The notes below the pieces were generated by a model. That model was not told the origin of the DNA and did not search any database. It saw only the letters and a program-made list of their open reading frames with translations. A stretch of DNA of 64,000 nucleotides from Arthrobacter sp. ISL-48 (GTDB lineage Bacteria > Actinomycetota > Actinomycetes > Actinomycetales > Micrococcaceae). This document shows, piece after piece, positions 25,007-32,880 of the stretch. The DNA is taken from positions 62,001 through 126,000 of the forward strand of contig NZ_JAGGPL010000002.1 of assembly GCF_018613805.1 (NCBI RefSeq). Direction: 5' to 3'. A program made the position numbers and the translations under genes. Every line of letters starts with the position of its first letter. Position 1 is the stretch's first letter.

Positions 25007-26605
25007 ATGAGCCTGCAGCAACCCTCCGCGCGGGGTGAACTTACCGGCCAGCGGGCACTGTCCGAGTGGCTGCCGCGGAGGCTGGCGGCTGAAAGCCGGG
25101 CCGTCCTGGTGATCGGCGACGTGATGCTGGATGGCTGGTGGAGCGGAAACATCGAGCGCATGTGCCGTGAGGCGCCGGCGCCGGTGGTGGACGTGACCGC
25201 CCGGGAATACGCTCCGGGCGGTGCCGCCAACACCGCCATGAACCTCGCCGCACTGGGGGCCCGGGTTTCCGTGGCGGGCATCATTGGCACGGATGACGCC
25301 GGGGTGATGCTGCGGAGAAAATTGGTGGAGGCGGGCATAGACGTAACGCACCTGCACGATCATCCTGACATGATTACCACCACCAAAACCCGCATCAGCA
25401 GCGGCGGACAGGTGATGCTGCGGATTGACGATGCGGCCACAGCTGTCCCGGAGGAGGCGCTGGCAGCGCTGGCCTCCTCGGTCCGTGCCGCCGTCGAACA
25501 TCAGGACGCGGTGATGGTGTGCGATTACGGAACCGGCGTGCTCGCTGACCCAGTACGCCGAAGCCTCGGCGAGGCGCTCCCCGGGCTGGAACTCGCAGGG
25601 CCGGAAACTGCCCGCGTGACCGGCGGTGCCGGGGCAACAGTCGCCCCAGGCACAACGGCCGCGCGGCCGCTAACGGTGATCGATGCCCATGACCCCCGCC
25701 CGTGGGCAACGTTGCGTCCTGATCTCGTCACCCCGAACGCCCAGGAAGCCACTGGGATGCTTGACCTGCGCCTGCCCAGCGGCCCCGGGCGGGTGGAGGC
25801 CGTCAGCCGGCACCGGGAGGCGCTGCTGGAGGCCACGGGTGCCCGGGCCGTGGTGGTCACACTGGACCGGGACGGTACCCTGCTCTTCTCGGCGGACGGC
25901 GGCTCGCATCGGACATGGGCGCGGCCAGCCGCCGAAAAGCAAGCTTCCGGGGCTGGTGACACATTTGTAGCTGCCCTGACCCTGGCCCGAACGGCCGGGC
26001 TGCCCCTGACCACCAGCCTGGACCTGGCCCAGGCCGCCGCGGACGTTGTGGTGCACCAGCCGGGGACGTCCGTCTGCAGCACAGTCCAGCTGAGCCGCTA
26101 CCTGGAGAGCTTCGCGGACATGGCGCTCAGCGCGGAGGAGCTCGAACGCCAGGTCGAGGTGCACCGGTCCCAGGGCCAGCGCATCGTGCTGACGAACGGC
26201 TGCTTCGATGTCCTGCACAGCGGCCATACCCGGTACCTCAACCAGGCCAAACAGCTGGGAGACGTCCTGGTGGTGGCACTTAACAGCGACGAATCGGTGC
26301 GCCGGCTCAAAGGACCCGACAGGCCCATTAACAGCGTGACGGACCGAGCCGCGGTGATCGCCGCGCTGAGCTGCGTGGACTACGTCACGGTTTTCGATAC
26401 CCCCACCGCCACTCCGCTGATCCGCCAACTCCGGCCCGAGGTCTATGCCAAGGGCGGGGACTACACCCCCGAGATGCTGGAGGAAACGCCGGCAGTGGAG
26501 GACTACGGCGGACGCGTGGCCATTCTGGACTACGTAGCTGAGCGCTCCACCACCGCGGTGGTCAAACGGATCAGGGAGGGCGAAGGGGCGTCGCCAGCCA
26601 GCTAG
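25007..26605 (+). CDS. hldE: HldE-like heptose 7-phosphate kinase / heptose 1-phosphate adenylyltransferase (copy 2, canonical)
   Basis: A 532-residue bifunctional protein. The PfkB kinase half has VLVIGDVMLDGWWSG, PGGAANTAMNLAALGA (about 71-85), MVCDYGTGVLAD and ASGAGDTFVAALTLA (about 313-327), with all expected residues. The nucleotidyltransferase half has VLTNGCFDVLHSGHTRYLNQA (about 393-413), SVRRLKGPDRPIN, VYAKGGDY and RSTTAVVKRI. It phosphorylates heptose 7-phosphate at C1 and later adenylylates heptose 1-phosphate. An extra Gly/Ala-rich insert of about 20 residues lies after the DYGTG motif. AGGAG precedes the ATG, eight bases after the aldehyde dehydrogenase stop. Confidence 0.87.
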   Translation: MSLQQPSARGELTGQRALSEWLPRRLAAESRAVLVIGDVMLDGWWSGNIERMCREAPAPVVDVTAREYAPGGAANTAMNLAALGARVSVAGIIGTDDAGVMLRRKLVEAGIDVTHLHDHPDMITTTKTRISSGGQVMLRIDDAATAVPEEALAALASSVRAAVEHQDAVMVCDYGTGVLADPVRRSLGEALPGLELAGPETARVTGGAGATVAPGTTAARPLTVIDAHDPRPWATLRPDLVTPNAQEATGMLDLRLPSGPGRVEAVSRHREALLEATGARAVVVTLDRDGTLLFSADGGSHRTWARPAAEKQASGAGDTFVAALTLARTAGLPLTTSLDLAQAAADVVVHQPGTSVCSTVQLSRYLESFADMALSAEELERQVEVHRSQGQRIVLTNGCFDVLHSGHTRYLNQAKQLGDVLVVALNSDESVRRLKGPDRPINSVTDRAAVIAALSCVDYVTVFDTPTATPLIRQLRPEVYAKGGDYTPEMLEETPAVEDYGGRVAILDYVAERSTTAVVKRIREGEGASPAS

Positions 26606-26647
26606 CGTGAACTAGTGTTGAACCATGACTGAAGCGGGACACAGATA

Positions 26648-27562
26648 GTGGCAAAACGCGGCAGGTCAGGGGCACGGAACAGCGCACGCCCGGTGGCGGG
26701 AGTGGTGGAAGTACCCAAGGGCACCCGGCCCGACGGCCCGGTTGAGGGCGTCTACTACATCGATACCGGCGACTGCGAGCTGATCGCGGACCAGGACAAC
26801 TCCAACGGTTGGCTCCTGAAGATCAACGGCGTCATGAGCTCCCACATCGACCTCGCCGATCCGCTCTTTCTGGACTTCGAATACATGCGCTGGATGGCGG
26901 CGCTCATCGAATCACGCTGGCCACCCAGGCCGAAGGCTGGGGAGCCGGCACGCCTGCGGGGACTCCACCTGGGCGGCGGCGCCTGCTCCCTGGCGCGGTA
27001 CTTCCACGCCGCCTACCCTGACGCCCGGCAAGTAGTGGTGGAGCTCGACGGAAAATTGGCTGAATACGTCCGCGGCTGGTTCGATCTGCCCAAGGCTCCG
27101 CTGCTCCGCCTGCGGGTGGGTGAGGCCCGCGAGGTCACCGAGACGCTCACCTCTGACACCCGCGACTTCATCATCAGGGACGTTTTTGCCGGGGCGCTGA
27201 CACCCCGGCCGCTCACCACTCAGGAGTTCAACAACCACGTCCGGCGGGTCCTGGCGCCGGGCGGCATCTACGTGGTGAACTCCGGCGACGCCCCGGACCT
27301 GAAAAACGCGCGTGAGGACGCCGCCACTATTGCGGCCTCCTTTGAGCACACCGTCATCATCGCGGATCCGGCCATGCTCAAGGGCCGGCGCTACGGAAAT
27401 ATGGTGATGGCCGGCAGCGATGTACCGTTCGACGGCGACCCGCAGCTGGCCCGGCGGCTCCTGGGCGGAGCGGTCCCGGCCCATCTCTGGAACGACGCCC
27501 AGGTGCGCGCCTTCGCCGCGGGGTCCCCGGTCCGCCACGACCCTGCACCGATTGCTCCGTAG
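26648..27562 (+). CDS. Spermidine synthase-like protein (class I methyltransferase fold)
   Basis: A 304-residue protein of the spermidine-synthase-like group found in actinobacteria. The N-terminal beta domain (VYYIDTGDCELIADQDNSNGWLLKINGVMSSHIDL) leads into the Rossmann fold: LRGLHLGGGACSLARYFHAAYPDARQVVVELDGKL, then FIIRDVFAGALTPRPLTTQEFNNHVRRVLAPGGIYVVN. The acidic putrescine-binding residues of true synthases are not clearly kept, so the reaction is uncertain. Start is GTG 26648. It follows hldE copy 2 by 42 bp, so the link to the sugar locus may be positional only. Confidence 0.78.
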   Translation: MAKRGRSGARNSARPVAGVVEVPKGTRPDGPVEGVYYIDTGDCELIADQDNSNGWLLKINGVMSSHIDLADPLFLDFEYMRWMAALIESRWPPRPKAGEPARLRGLHLGGGACSLARYFHAAYPDARQVVVELDGKLAEYVRGWFDLPKAPLLRLRVGEAREVTETLTSDTRDFIIRDVFAGALTPRPLTTQEFNNHVRRVLAPGGIYVVNSGDAPDLKNAREDAATIAASFEHTVIIADPAMLKGRRYGNMVMAGSDVPFDGDPQLARRLLGGAVPAHLWNDAQVRAFAAGSPVRHDPAPIAP

Positions 27563-27601
27563 CGGCCCTTTTGTGGCCGAAAACGGCGGTTACGGAGCAG
27601 T
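27551..27601. terminator. Bidirectional hairpin spanning two stop codons
   Basis: ATTGCTCCGTA (27551-27561) pairs with TACGGAGCAGT (27591-27601), 10 of 11, with an inner GGCC/GGCC stem. The stop codon of the spermidine-synthase-like gene and that of the convergent LysR gene both sit in the arms, so one element ends both transcripts. Confidence 0.65.
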
Positions 27602-28501
27602 CGACGGGGTCCTTCCCAGGAGTGCCTCACGGTGCGCCACGGTTTGGTCCCGGAGTGCCTGTACGACGGCGGCCACGGCGGGGCGGCGCATCGAGTCGGG
27701 CCGCAGCACCATCCAATAGGGGAGCAGTTCGCCGAAGCCGGCAGGGAGCAGCCGGACCAGGTCCCCGTGAAGATCGCCCATGAAACAGGGTAGGAAGCCG
27801 ATGCCCGCACCGGCACGGGTGGCCTCCACATGGACAAAGACATTTGTTGACGTCAGTCCGTCGCGCATGGCCGGGACAAGCCGGCGGGGTGCATCGAGGT
27901 CGTCAACCTGAAGCATGGAATCCACAAAGTAGACCAGCGGGTGCTCAGTCAGTTCCGCCACGCTGGCCGGGGTTCCGTTCTCGGCGAGATAGGAGCGCGA
28001 CGCGTACATCCCCAACATGTATTCGCCGAGCCGGATGGCCTCGGCCCGGTGGACCTGGGGCTCGCCCACCACCACCTCGATGTCCAGCCCGGACCGCTGC
28101 TGGAGTGCACGCCGGGTCATCGTCACGACTTCCACGCTGAGCCCCGGATGTTGCCGCCGCAGACCCGCCACAGCGGGCGCTGCGATGTAGGCGCTGAAGC
28201 CGTCGGTGGCCGTCATACGGACGACGCCGCTGACCGGATCAGGAGCCTTCCCCGCGGGCCCCAGCGCACTCACCGCCGCCTCCACCTGTTCAGCCACCCG
28301 TACGGCCGCGGTGCCAAGCTCCGTCAGCTCCCACCCGCCGGCAGCGCGGGCCAGGACCCGGCCGCCCAGAGCCTTCTCCAATGCGGCTATCCTCCGTGAA
28401 ACGGTGGTGTGGTTCAGTCCCAGGGCCTGTGCCGCCGTCGTAAATTTGGCGGAGCGGGAGACCTCCAGCAGGACCAACAGGTCATCGGGGTTGGCGTTCA
28501 T
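27590..28501 (-). CDS. LysR family transcriptional regulator
   Basis: A 303-residue LysR-type regulator. The winged helix-turn-helix is at residues 5-60 (LLVLLEVSRSAKFTTAAQALGLNHTTVSRRIAALEKALG), and the effector-binding domain starts around residue 90. ATG 28501 begins at MNANPDDLL. It is divergent from the transporter gene at 28631, so it very likely controls the transporter and 3-hydroxybutyrate dehydrogenase. The 130-bp gap holds a TGTGCACA palindrome at 28511-28518 within ATTGTGCACACAACT, next to the LysR start, and a second TTTGTGCAGCAA-like half further in; these are candidate operator parts. Confidence 0.87.
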   Translation of the reverse strand: MNANPDDLLVLLEVSRSAKFTTAAQALGLNHTTVSRRIAALEKALGGRVLARAAGGWELTELGTAAVRVAEQVEAAVSALGPAGKAPDPVSGVVRMTATDGFSAYIAAPAVAGLRRQHPGLSVEVVTMTRRALQQRSGLDIEVVVGEPQVHRAEAIRLGEYMLGMYASRSYLAENGTPASVAELTEHPLVYFVDSMLQVDDLDAPRRLVPAMRDGLTSTNVFVHVEATRAGAGIGFLPCFMGDLHGDLVRLLPAGFGELLPYWMVLRPDSMRRPAVAAVVQALRDQTVAHREALLGRTPSTAP

Positions 28502-28630
28502 GTCTGCAATTGTGCACACAACTGGTGCCATTTTGGGCATTGAAGGTGCATGTTTGTGCAGCAATACTCGAGGGAGCCATTAGTGCTGTGGATCACAGCA
28601 CGTGTCAATGTGGACACTAAGGAGAAACCC

Positions 28631-30013
28631 ATGAGCGTAGAGCAACGCTCGGCAGACAATGCCGCCGGACCCGCATCCAAGGGGTCCGGGCTGAAGAAGA
28701 TCGTGGCCGCCTCGATGGTGGGCACAGTGGTGGAATGGTACGAGTTCTTCCTCTACGCCACGGCCGCAACCCTGGTGTTCGGGAAGTACTTCTTCCCGGC
28801 CACTGGACACGAGCTGGACGGCATCATCCAGGCGTTCCTCACGTACGCGGTTGGTTTCGTGGCACGGCCTTTGGGTGGCATCGTGTTCGGCCAGATCGGC
28901 GACAAGCTGGGCCGCAAGCCCACCCTTCAGCTGACCATCGTCCTCGTGGGAGTGGCCACGTTCCTGATGGGCTGCCTGCCCGGTTTCGCTGACATCGGCT
29001 ACCTGGCACCCGCTTTGCTGGTGGCCCTCCGCTTCATCCAGGGCTTCGCGCTGGGCGGCGAATGGGGCGGGGCCGTGCTGCTGGTTGCGGAGCACAGCCC
29101 CAACAAGTCCAGGGGTTTCTGGTCCAGCTGGCCGCAGGCTGCCGTGCCGGTGGGCAACCTGCTGGCAACGCTGGTGTTGTTCGTCATGTCCACCACGCTC
29201 AGCCCAGAAGCCTTCCTCGGCTGGGGCTGGCGGGTAGCGTTCTGGCTCTCCGCCGTGATCGTGTTCGTGGGCTACTACATCCGAACCCACGTCACCGAAG
29301 CGCCAATTTTCCTGGAGGCCAAGGCGCTGGTGGAGAAGGAGCAGGCCGTCAGCTACGGCGTCTTCGAAGTGGTCCGCAAGTACCCTAAGGGCATCCTCCA
29401 GGCAATGGGACTGCGCTTCGCGGAGAACATCATGTACTACCTCGTGGTCAGCTTCGCCATCGTCTACCTCAAGAGCGTGCACAAGTACGACACCTCCTCG
29501 CTCCTGCTGGCGCTCCTGATCGCCCATGTCATCCACTTCCTGGTCATCCCGCAGATTGGCCGGCTCGTGGACAGGGTGGGCCGGAAGCCGGTGTACCTGT
29601 TCGGTGTTATCGCCGGCGCTGCCTGGCCGTTCTTCGCCTTCCCCATGTTCGATACCCGCAACGCCGTGGTGATCGTGTTGGCCGTGACCATCGGCCTGTG
29701 CCTGCATGCATTCATGTATGCCGGCCAGCCTGCCATCATGGCCGAGCTGTTCCCCACCAGGATGCGCTATTCGGGGGTCTCACTTGGTTCCCAGGTGACG
29801 TCCATCTTCGCCGGTTCGCTGGCTCCGCTCCTGGCCACCCAGTGGCTCAAGGACACCGGTTCGTGGTTACCCACAGCCATCTACCTGCTGGTTGCCTGCG
29901 CCATCACCTCGGTGGCGGTGCTGAGCCTGAAGGAGACCAAGGGCATCGCCCTGGAGGAAGTGGACAAGGCCGACGCCGCCCGCGAGGGACTCCTCCCGGC
30001 CGGCTCACGCTGA
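28631..30013 (+). CDS. MHS-family MFS transporter (metabolite:H+ symporter)
   Basis: A 460-residue major-facilitator protein of the metabolite:H+ symporter type (ProP / KgtP / ShiA group). The first loop has VGTVVEWYEFFLYATAA, and FVARPLGGIVFGQIGDKLGRKPTL is the family loop 2-3 motif. RFIQGFALGGEWGGAVLLVAEH and QIGRLVDRVGRKPVYL follow, with twelve predicted helices. ATG 28631 has AAGGAG upstream; the open frame extends back to 28550, but that N-terminus does not fit. Next to a 3-hydroxybutyrate-dehydrogenase-like gene, uptake of 3-hydroxybutyrate or a similar short acid is likely (inference). Confidence 0.85.
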   Translation: MSVEQRSADNAAGPASKGSGLKKIVAASMVGTVVEWYEFFLYATAATLVFGKYFFPATGHELDGIIQAFLTYAVGFVARPLGGIVFGQIGDKLGRKPTLQLTIVLVGVATFLMGCLPGFADIGYLAPALLVALRFIQGFALGGEWGGAVLLVAEHSPNKSRGFWSSWPQAAVPVGNLLATLVLFVMSTTLSPEAFLGWGWRVAFWLSAVIVFVGYYIRTHVTEAPIFLEAKALVEKEQAVSYGVFEVVRKYPKGILQAMGLRFAENIMYYLVVSFAIVYLKSVHKYDTSSLLLALLIAHVIHFLVIPQIGRLVDRVGRKPVYLFGVIAGAAWPFFAFPMFDTRNAVVIVLAVTIGLCLHAFMYAGQPAIMAELFPTRMRYSGVSLGSQVTSIFAGSLAPLLATQWLKDTGSWLPTAIYLLVACAITSVAVLSLKETKGIALEEVDKADAAREGLLPAGSR

Positions 30014-30054
30014 GCTGCTACGGCTGCTGATACACGATGGGAACCGGGATTGGT

Positions 30055-30804
30055 ATGGAAAACAGTTTGAACGGCCGCAAGGCCCTGGTGACCGGCGGCG
30101 CCAGCGGAATCGGCGCCGCGTGCGTCCGGGAGCTCTCGGCCCGCGGGGCGAAGGTAGTGGTGGCCGACGTCGACTCGGCTGGTGCCGCCGCACTGGCCGA
30201 CGACGTGGGCGGCACCGCCTGGGCCGTCGATTTGCTGGACGTGGACAGGCTCGCCACCCTGAGCCTGGACTGCGACATCCTGGTGAACAACGCCGGGATC
30301 CAACGCATCAGCCCCATCGAGGATTTCGACCCCGCGGAGTTCCGCCGGATCATCGCCCTCATGCTGGAGGCGCCGTTCCTGCTGATCCGGGCTGCCGTGC
30401 CGCACATGTACGCCAACGGCTTCGGCCGCATCATCAACCTGTCCTCCGTGCACGGAATCCGTGCCTCCCCCTTCAAGAGCGCCTACGTCTCCGCCAAGCA
30501 CGGCCTCGAGGGGCTGAGCAAGGTGACCGCGCTCGAAGGCGGGGAGCACGGCGTCACGTCCAACTGCATCAACCCGGGCTACGTTCGCACGGCGCTGGTG
30601 GAGAAGCAGATCGCAGACCAGGCACTGGTGCACGGCATACCCGAGTCGGAGGTCCTGGCCAAAGTGATGCTCACCGAATCCGCGATCAAGCGGCTCGTGG
30701 AGCCGGAGGAGGTGTCGTCCCTGGTGGCGTGGCTGGCCTCGGATCACGCCGGCATGGTGACGGGGGCCAGCTACACCATGGACGGCGGCTGGTCAGCGCG
30801 CTAA
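30055..30804 (+). CDS. 3-hydroxybutyrate dehydrogenase-like SDR
   Basis: A 249-residue classical SDR close to bacterial 3-hydroxybutyrate dehydrogenases. It has KALVTGGASGIGAACVRELSARGAKVVVADVD, DILVNNAGIQRISPIEDF, IINLSSVHGIRASPFKSAYVSAKHGLEGL with the Ser-Tyr-Lys triad, and SNCINPGYVRTALVEKQI, the last two being typical of that subfamily. It oxidises D-3-hydroxybutyrate to acetoacetate with NAD. It follows the transporter by 41 bp. ATG 30055 or ATG 30037 could start it. A 32-bp tandem repeat begins six bases after its stop. Confidence 0.82.
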   Translation: MENSLNGRKALVTGGASGIGAACVRELSARGAKVVVADVDSAGAAALADDVGGTAWAVDLLDVDRLATLSLDCDILVNNAGIQRISPIEDFDPAEFRRIIALMLEAPFLLIRAAVPHMYANGFGRIINLSSVHGIRASPFKSAYVSAKHGLEGLSKVTALEGGEHGVTSNCINPGYVRTALVEKQIADQALVHGIPESEVLAKVMLTESAIKRLVEPEEVSSLVAWLASDHAGMVTGASYTMDGGWSAR

Positions 30805-30809
30805 CTCCG

Positions 30810-30896
30810 GACGCTCTCTCACATCCTGCGGGTTTTGGGCCGACGCTCTCTCACATCCTGCGGGTTTTGGGCGGACGCTCTCTCACATCCTGCGGG
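30810..30896. repeat. 32-bp tandem repeat, 2.7 copies, intergenic
   Basis: Copies start at 30810, 30842 and 30874; the unit begins GACGCTCTCTCACATCCTGC and continues with GGGTTTTGGG. The first two are identical except at the last base, and the third breaks off after 23 bases. The near-identity implies recent expansion or selection. It lies just downstream of the dehydrogenase stop. Confidence 0.9.
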
Positions 30897-30921
30897 AGTA
30901 TCGCCCGACCTCCCGGAGCGG

Positions 30922-31185
30922 CTAATCCTGCCGCCTCAAATGGCGGTGGTCGTAGAAGAAGACCCCCGCCGCGGTTCCCAGTTCCACCGAGGAGCCGCGG
31001 CGGGACGTCACGATCCCTTCATGCCGGCCGTTGAATGGATCCTCTCCCACCACGGCATCCCCCATTCGGTAGGGGCACCTCGGGGCCAGGGTCACCAGGA
31101 CGCGGGCCCAGGCCTTGCCGATGAGTGTGGAAAGTCTGACTGGCCGGCCCATGCTGGCCAGGTCCTGGACACGCGCTTTCACCAT
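30922..31185 (-). CDS. Small hypothetical protein
   Basis: An 87-residue protein without a recognised family. It is basic in the first half (MVKARVQDLASMGRPVRLSTLIGKAWARVLVTLA) and has a beta-rich second half (GDAVVGEDPFNGRHEGIVTSRRGSSVELG), ending in an aromatic/His cluster (FFYDHRHLRRQD). ATG 31185 has AAGGAG eight bases upstream, which favours it over a GTG at 31194. It is transcribed toward the 3-hydroxybutyrate dehydrogenase gene. The good ribosome site is the main evidence that it is real. Confidence 0.6.
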   Translation of the reverse strand: MVKARVQDLASMGRPVRLSTLIGKAWARVLVTLAPRCPYRMGDAVVGEDPFNGRHEGIVTSRRGSSVELGTAAGVFFYDHRHLRRQD

Positions 31186-31408
31186 GCGAACCACTCCTTG
31201 AAAGCGGCGCAGGGCCGCTCACTTCGGTGCGGTTGCCGGAACGCTCCCAGCAGAGGATGGTCCTCCTATTCCTGGCTGGCACCTTACATTTACCGTAGGC
31301 GTTATTCACACCAGTCACACCAGTAACAGGTACTCGTTTTGACGGAGGCCCACTACTTGGGTGCTTTTGGGGTCAGCCCTTGCCGTTAGTTCACCCCTGG
31401 CCGGTAAC

Positions 31409-31792
31409 TTACCGCTGACCCTTGAGGATGCTGTCGGCGTTGTCGTAGGCCCAAGTGACCAGGGGAACCAGCAAGGCGGACAGTTCCTGGCCCCGGTCCG
31501 TGAGGCTGTAGTCCACTCGGGGCGGAATCACTGGCTGGGACTTCCGCAGCACCAGGCCGTCGCGCTCCAGGGTCTTGAGTGTCTGTGCCAGCATTTTTTC
31601 GCTGATGCCGTCGGCCCGGCGCCTGAGTTCGCTCCAGCGGTGCTCGCCCTCCGTAAGGGCCACCAGGACGAGCACTCCCCATTTGCTGGTGATGTGGTCG
31701 AGGACCGTCCGGCTGGGGCACCCTGCCGGGAACACGCCGTCGGCAAGGTCCGGCGGTAGGTGGACTGGCAGTGTATCCGTTTCCATGGACAT
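31409..31792 (-). CDS. HxlR family transcriptional regulator (QorR/YtfH-like)
   Basis: A 127-residue winged-helix regulator of the HxlR family: SKWGVLVLVALTEGEHRWSELRRRADGISEKMLAQTLKTLERDGLV is the family core, and PPRVDYSLTDRGQEL the wing. A single Cys at residue 25 (AGCPS) is in the position of the redox-sensing Cys of QorR-type repressors. It is divergent from a QorB-like quinone reductase, the same arrangement as ytfH-ytfG in Escherichia coli and qorR-qor2 in Corynebacterium. A regulatory palindrome lies between them at 31803-31816. Confidence 0.88.
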   Translation of the reverse strand: MSMETDTLPVHLPPDLADGVFPAGCPSRTVLDHITSKWGVLVLVALTEGEHRWSELRRRADGISEKMLAQTLKTLERDGLVLRKSQPVIPPRVDYSLTDRGQELSALLVPLVTWAYDNADSILKGQR

Positions 31793-31802
31793 ATCTTACC
31801 AA

Positions 31803-31816
31803 AAGGTATGTACCTT
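31803..31816. promoter_or_regulatory. Candidate HxlR operator AAGGTATGTACCTT
   Basis: A 14-bp palindrome (only the central TG mismatched) in the 115-bp divergent gap, 11 bp from the regulator start. Nearby TACC/GGTA half-sites extend it. Position and symmetry suit autoregulation plus control of the quinone reductase gene. Confidence 0.5.
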
Positions 31817-31907
31817 ACCTATAAGTGCGTACTCTCTTCTAGGAAGTATTTTGCACTGCGGCCCGTTGTGCATGATGACCCATACAAACGGTGAAAGGAA
31901 AACACCC

Positions 31908-32771
31908 ATGAGCATCGTCATCACCGGAGCAACCGGACAGCTTGGCCGCCACGTCGTCGAAGCCCTGCTGCACCGCAATATCCCGGCATCGGAAATCGTT
32001 GCCACCGGCAGGTCTGTCGAAAAACTGGCCGACTTCGAGGCCCGCGGCGTCCAGGTCAAGCCGATGGACTACGCGGATCCCGCGTCCGTGGCTCAGGCAC
32101 TGAAAGGCGCCCGCAAAGTCCTCCTCATTTCCAGCAGTGAGGTCGGCCAGCGGGTTGACCAGCACCGCACGGTGATTGAGGCAGCCAAAGCCGAGCGAGT
32201 CGAACTTGTTGCCTACACAAGTATCGCCAATGCTGACACCACCGGCATGAAGCTGGCGGCGGAGCACCAGGAAACCGAAGCCATCCTGAGGGACTCCGGG
32301 GTGCCGTTCGCTATCCTCCGCAACAGCTGGTACTTGGAAAACTACACCGACCAGCTTCCGGGCACACTGGCCCAGGGTGCCCTTGCCGGAAGCGCCGGCG
32401 ACGGCAAGGTCAGCGCTGCGTCCCGCGCCGACTACGCCGAGGCCGCCGCAGCAGTCCTTGTTGCCGAAAACCAGGCCGGCAAGATTTACGAACTCGGCGG
32501 GGACCATGCGTTCACGCTCGCAGAACTCGCGCAGGAAATCAGCGCCGCGGCCAGCAAGCCTGTGACCTATCAGGACCTTCCGGCCGACGACTACGCCGGC
32601 CTCCTGGCCGGATTCGGCGTGCCGCAGCCCTTCGCCGACATCCTCGCGGATTCGGACCTCGGCATCGCCCGCGGCGACCTGCACGTCACCGGCTCCGATC
32701 TCCGGGAACTGATCGGCCGGCCCACCACGCCGATGCCCGCTGCTGTCCGGTTGGCCGTCGCCGCCGTCTGA
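31908..32771 (+). CDS. NAD(P)H:quinone oxidoreductase, QorB/YtfG-like (NmrA-type SDR)
   Basis: A 287-residue atypical SDR. The cofactor motif is SIVITGATGQLGRHVVEALL, with VLLISSSEVGQRVDQHRTVIEAAK and LVAYTSIANADTTGM typical of the YtfG/QorB group. FAILRNSWYLENYT and IYELGGDHAFTLAELAQEIS follow. These enzymes reduce quinones with NADPH and counter thiol or electrophile stress. The divergent HxlR gene supports the assignment. ATG 31908 follows GAAAGGAAAAC. A hairpin at 32784-32822 follows the gene. Confidence 0.85.
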   Translation: MSIVITGATGQLGRHVVEALLHRNIPASEIVATGRSVEKLADFEARGVQVKPMDYADPASVAQALKGARKVLLISSSEVGQRVDQHRTVIEAAKAERVELVAYTSIANADTTGMKLAAEHQETEAILRDSGVPFAILRNSWYLENYTDQLPGTLAQGALAGSAGDGKVSAASRADYAEAAAAVLVAENQAGKIYELGGDHAFTLAELAQEISAAASKPVTYQDLPADDYAGLLAGFGVPQPFADILADSDLGIARGDLHVTGSDLRELIGRPTTPMPAAVRLAVAAV

Positions 32772-32783
32772 GCAACCGTGGTG

Positions 32784-32822
32784 AGTCCTATTTACGCGCC
32801 TTCCGGGCGCGCAACTAGGACT
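32784..32822. terminator. Hairpin between convergent genes
   Basis: AGTCCTA (32784-32790) pairs with TAGGACT (32816-32822), and inside it GCGCC (32796-32800) pairs with GGCGC (32806-32810). It lies between the quinone reductase and the convergent amino-acid permease. No U-tract is present. Confidence 0.5.
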
Positions 32823-32880
32823 TGCCAGCTCCGGCCGGGGCAGGCAGAAACTGCCGTAGTTGAACTGGTTGGGTCCAGGA

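Noticed and set aside
16558..27562. Heptose locus as a recent horizontal island
   Set aside because: Base composition and codon use do not differ visibly from the flanks, and no integrase, tRNA or direct repeats border it.
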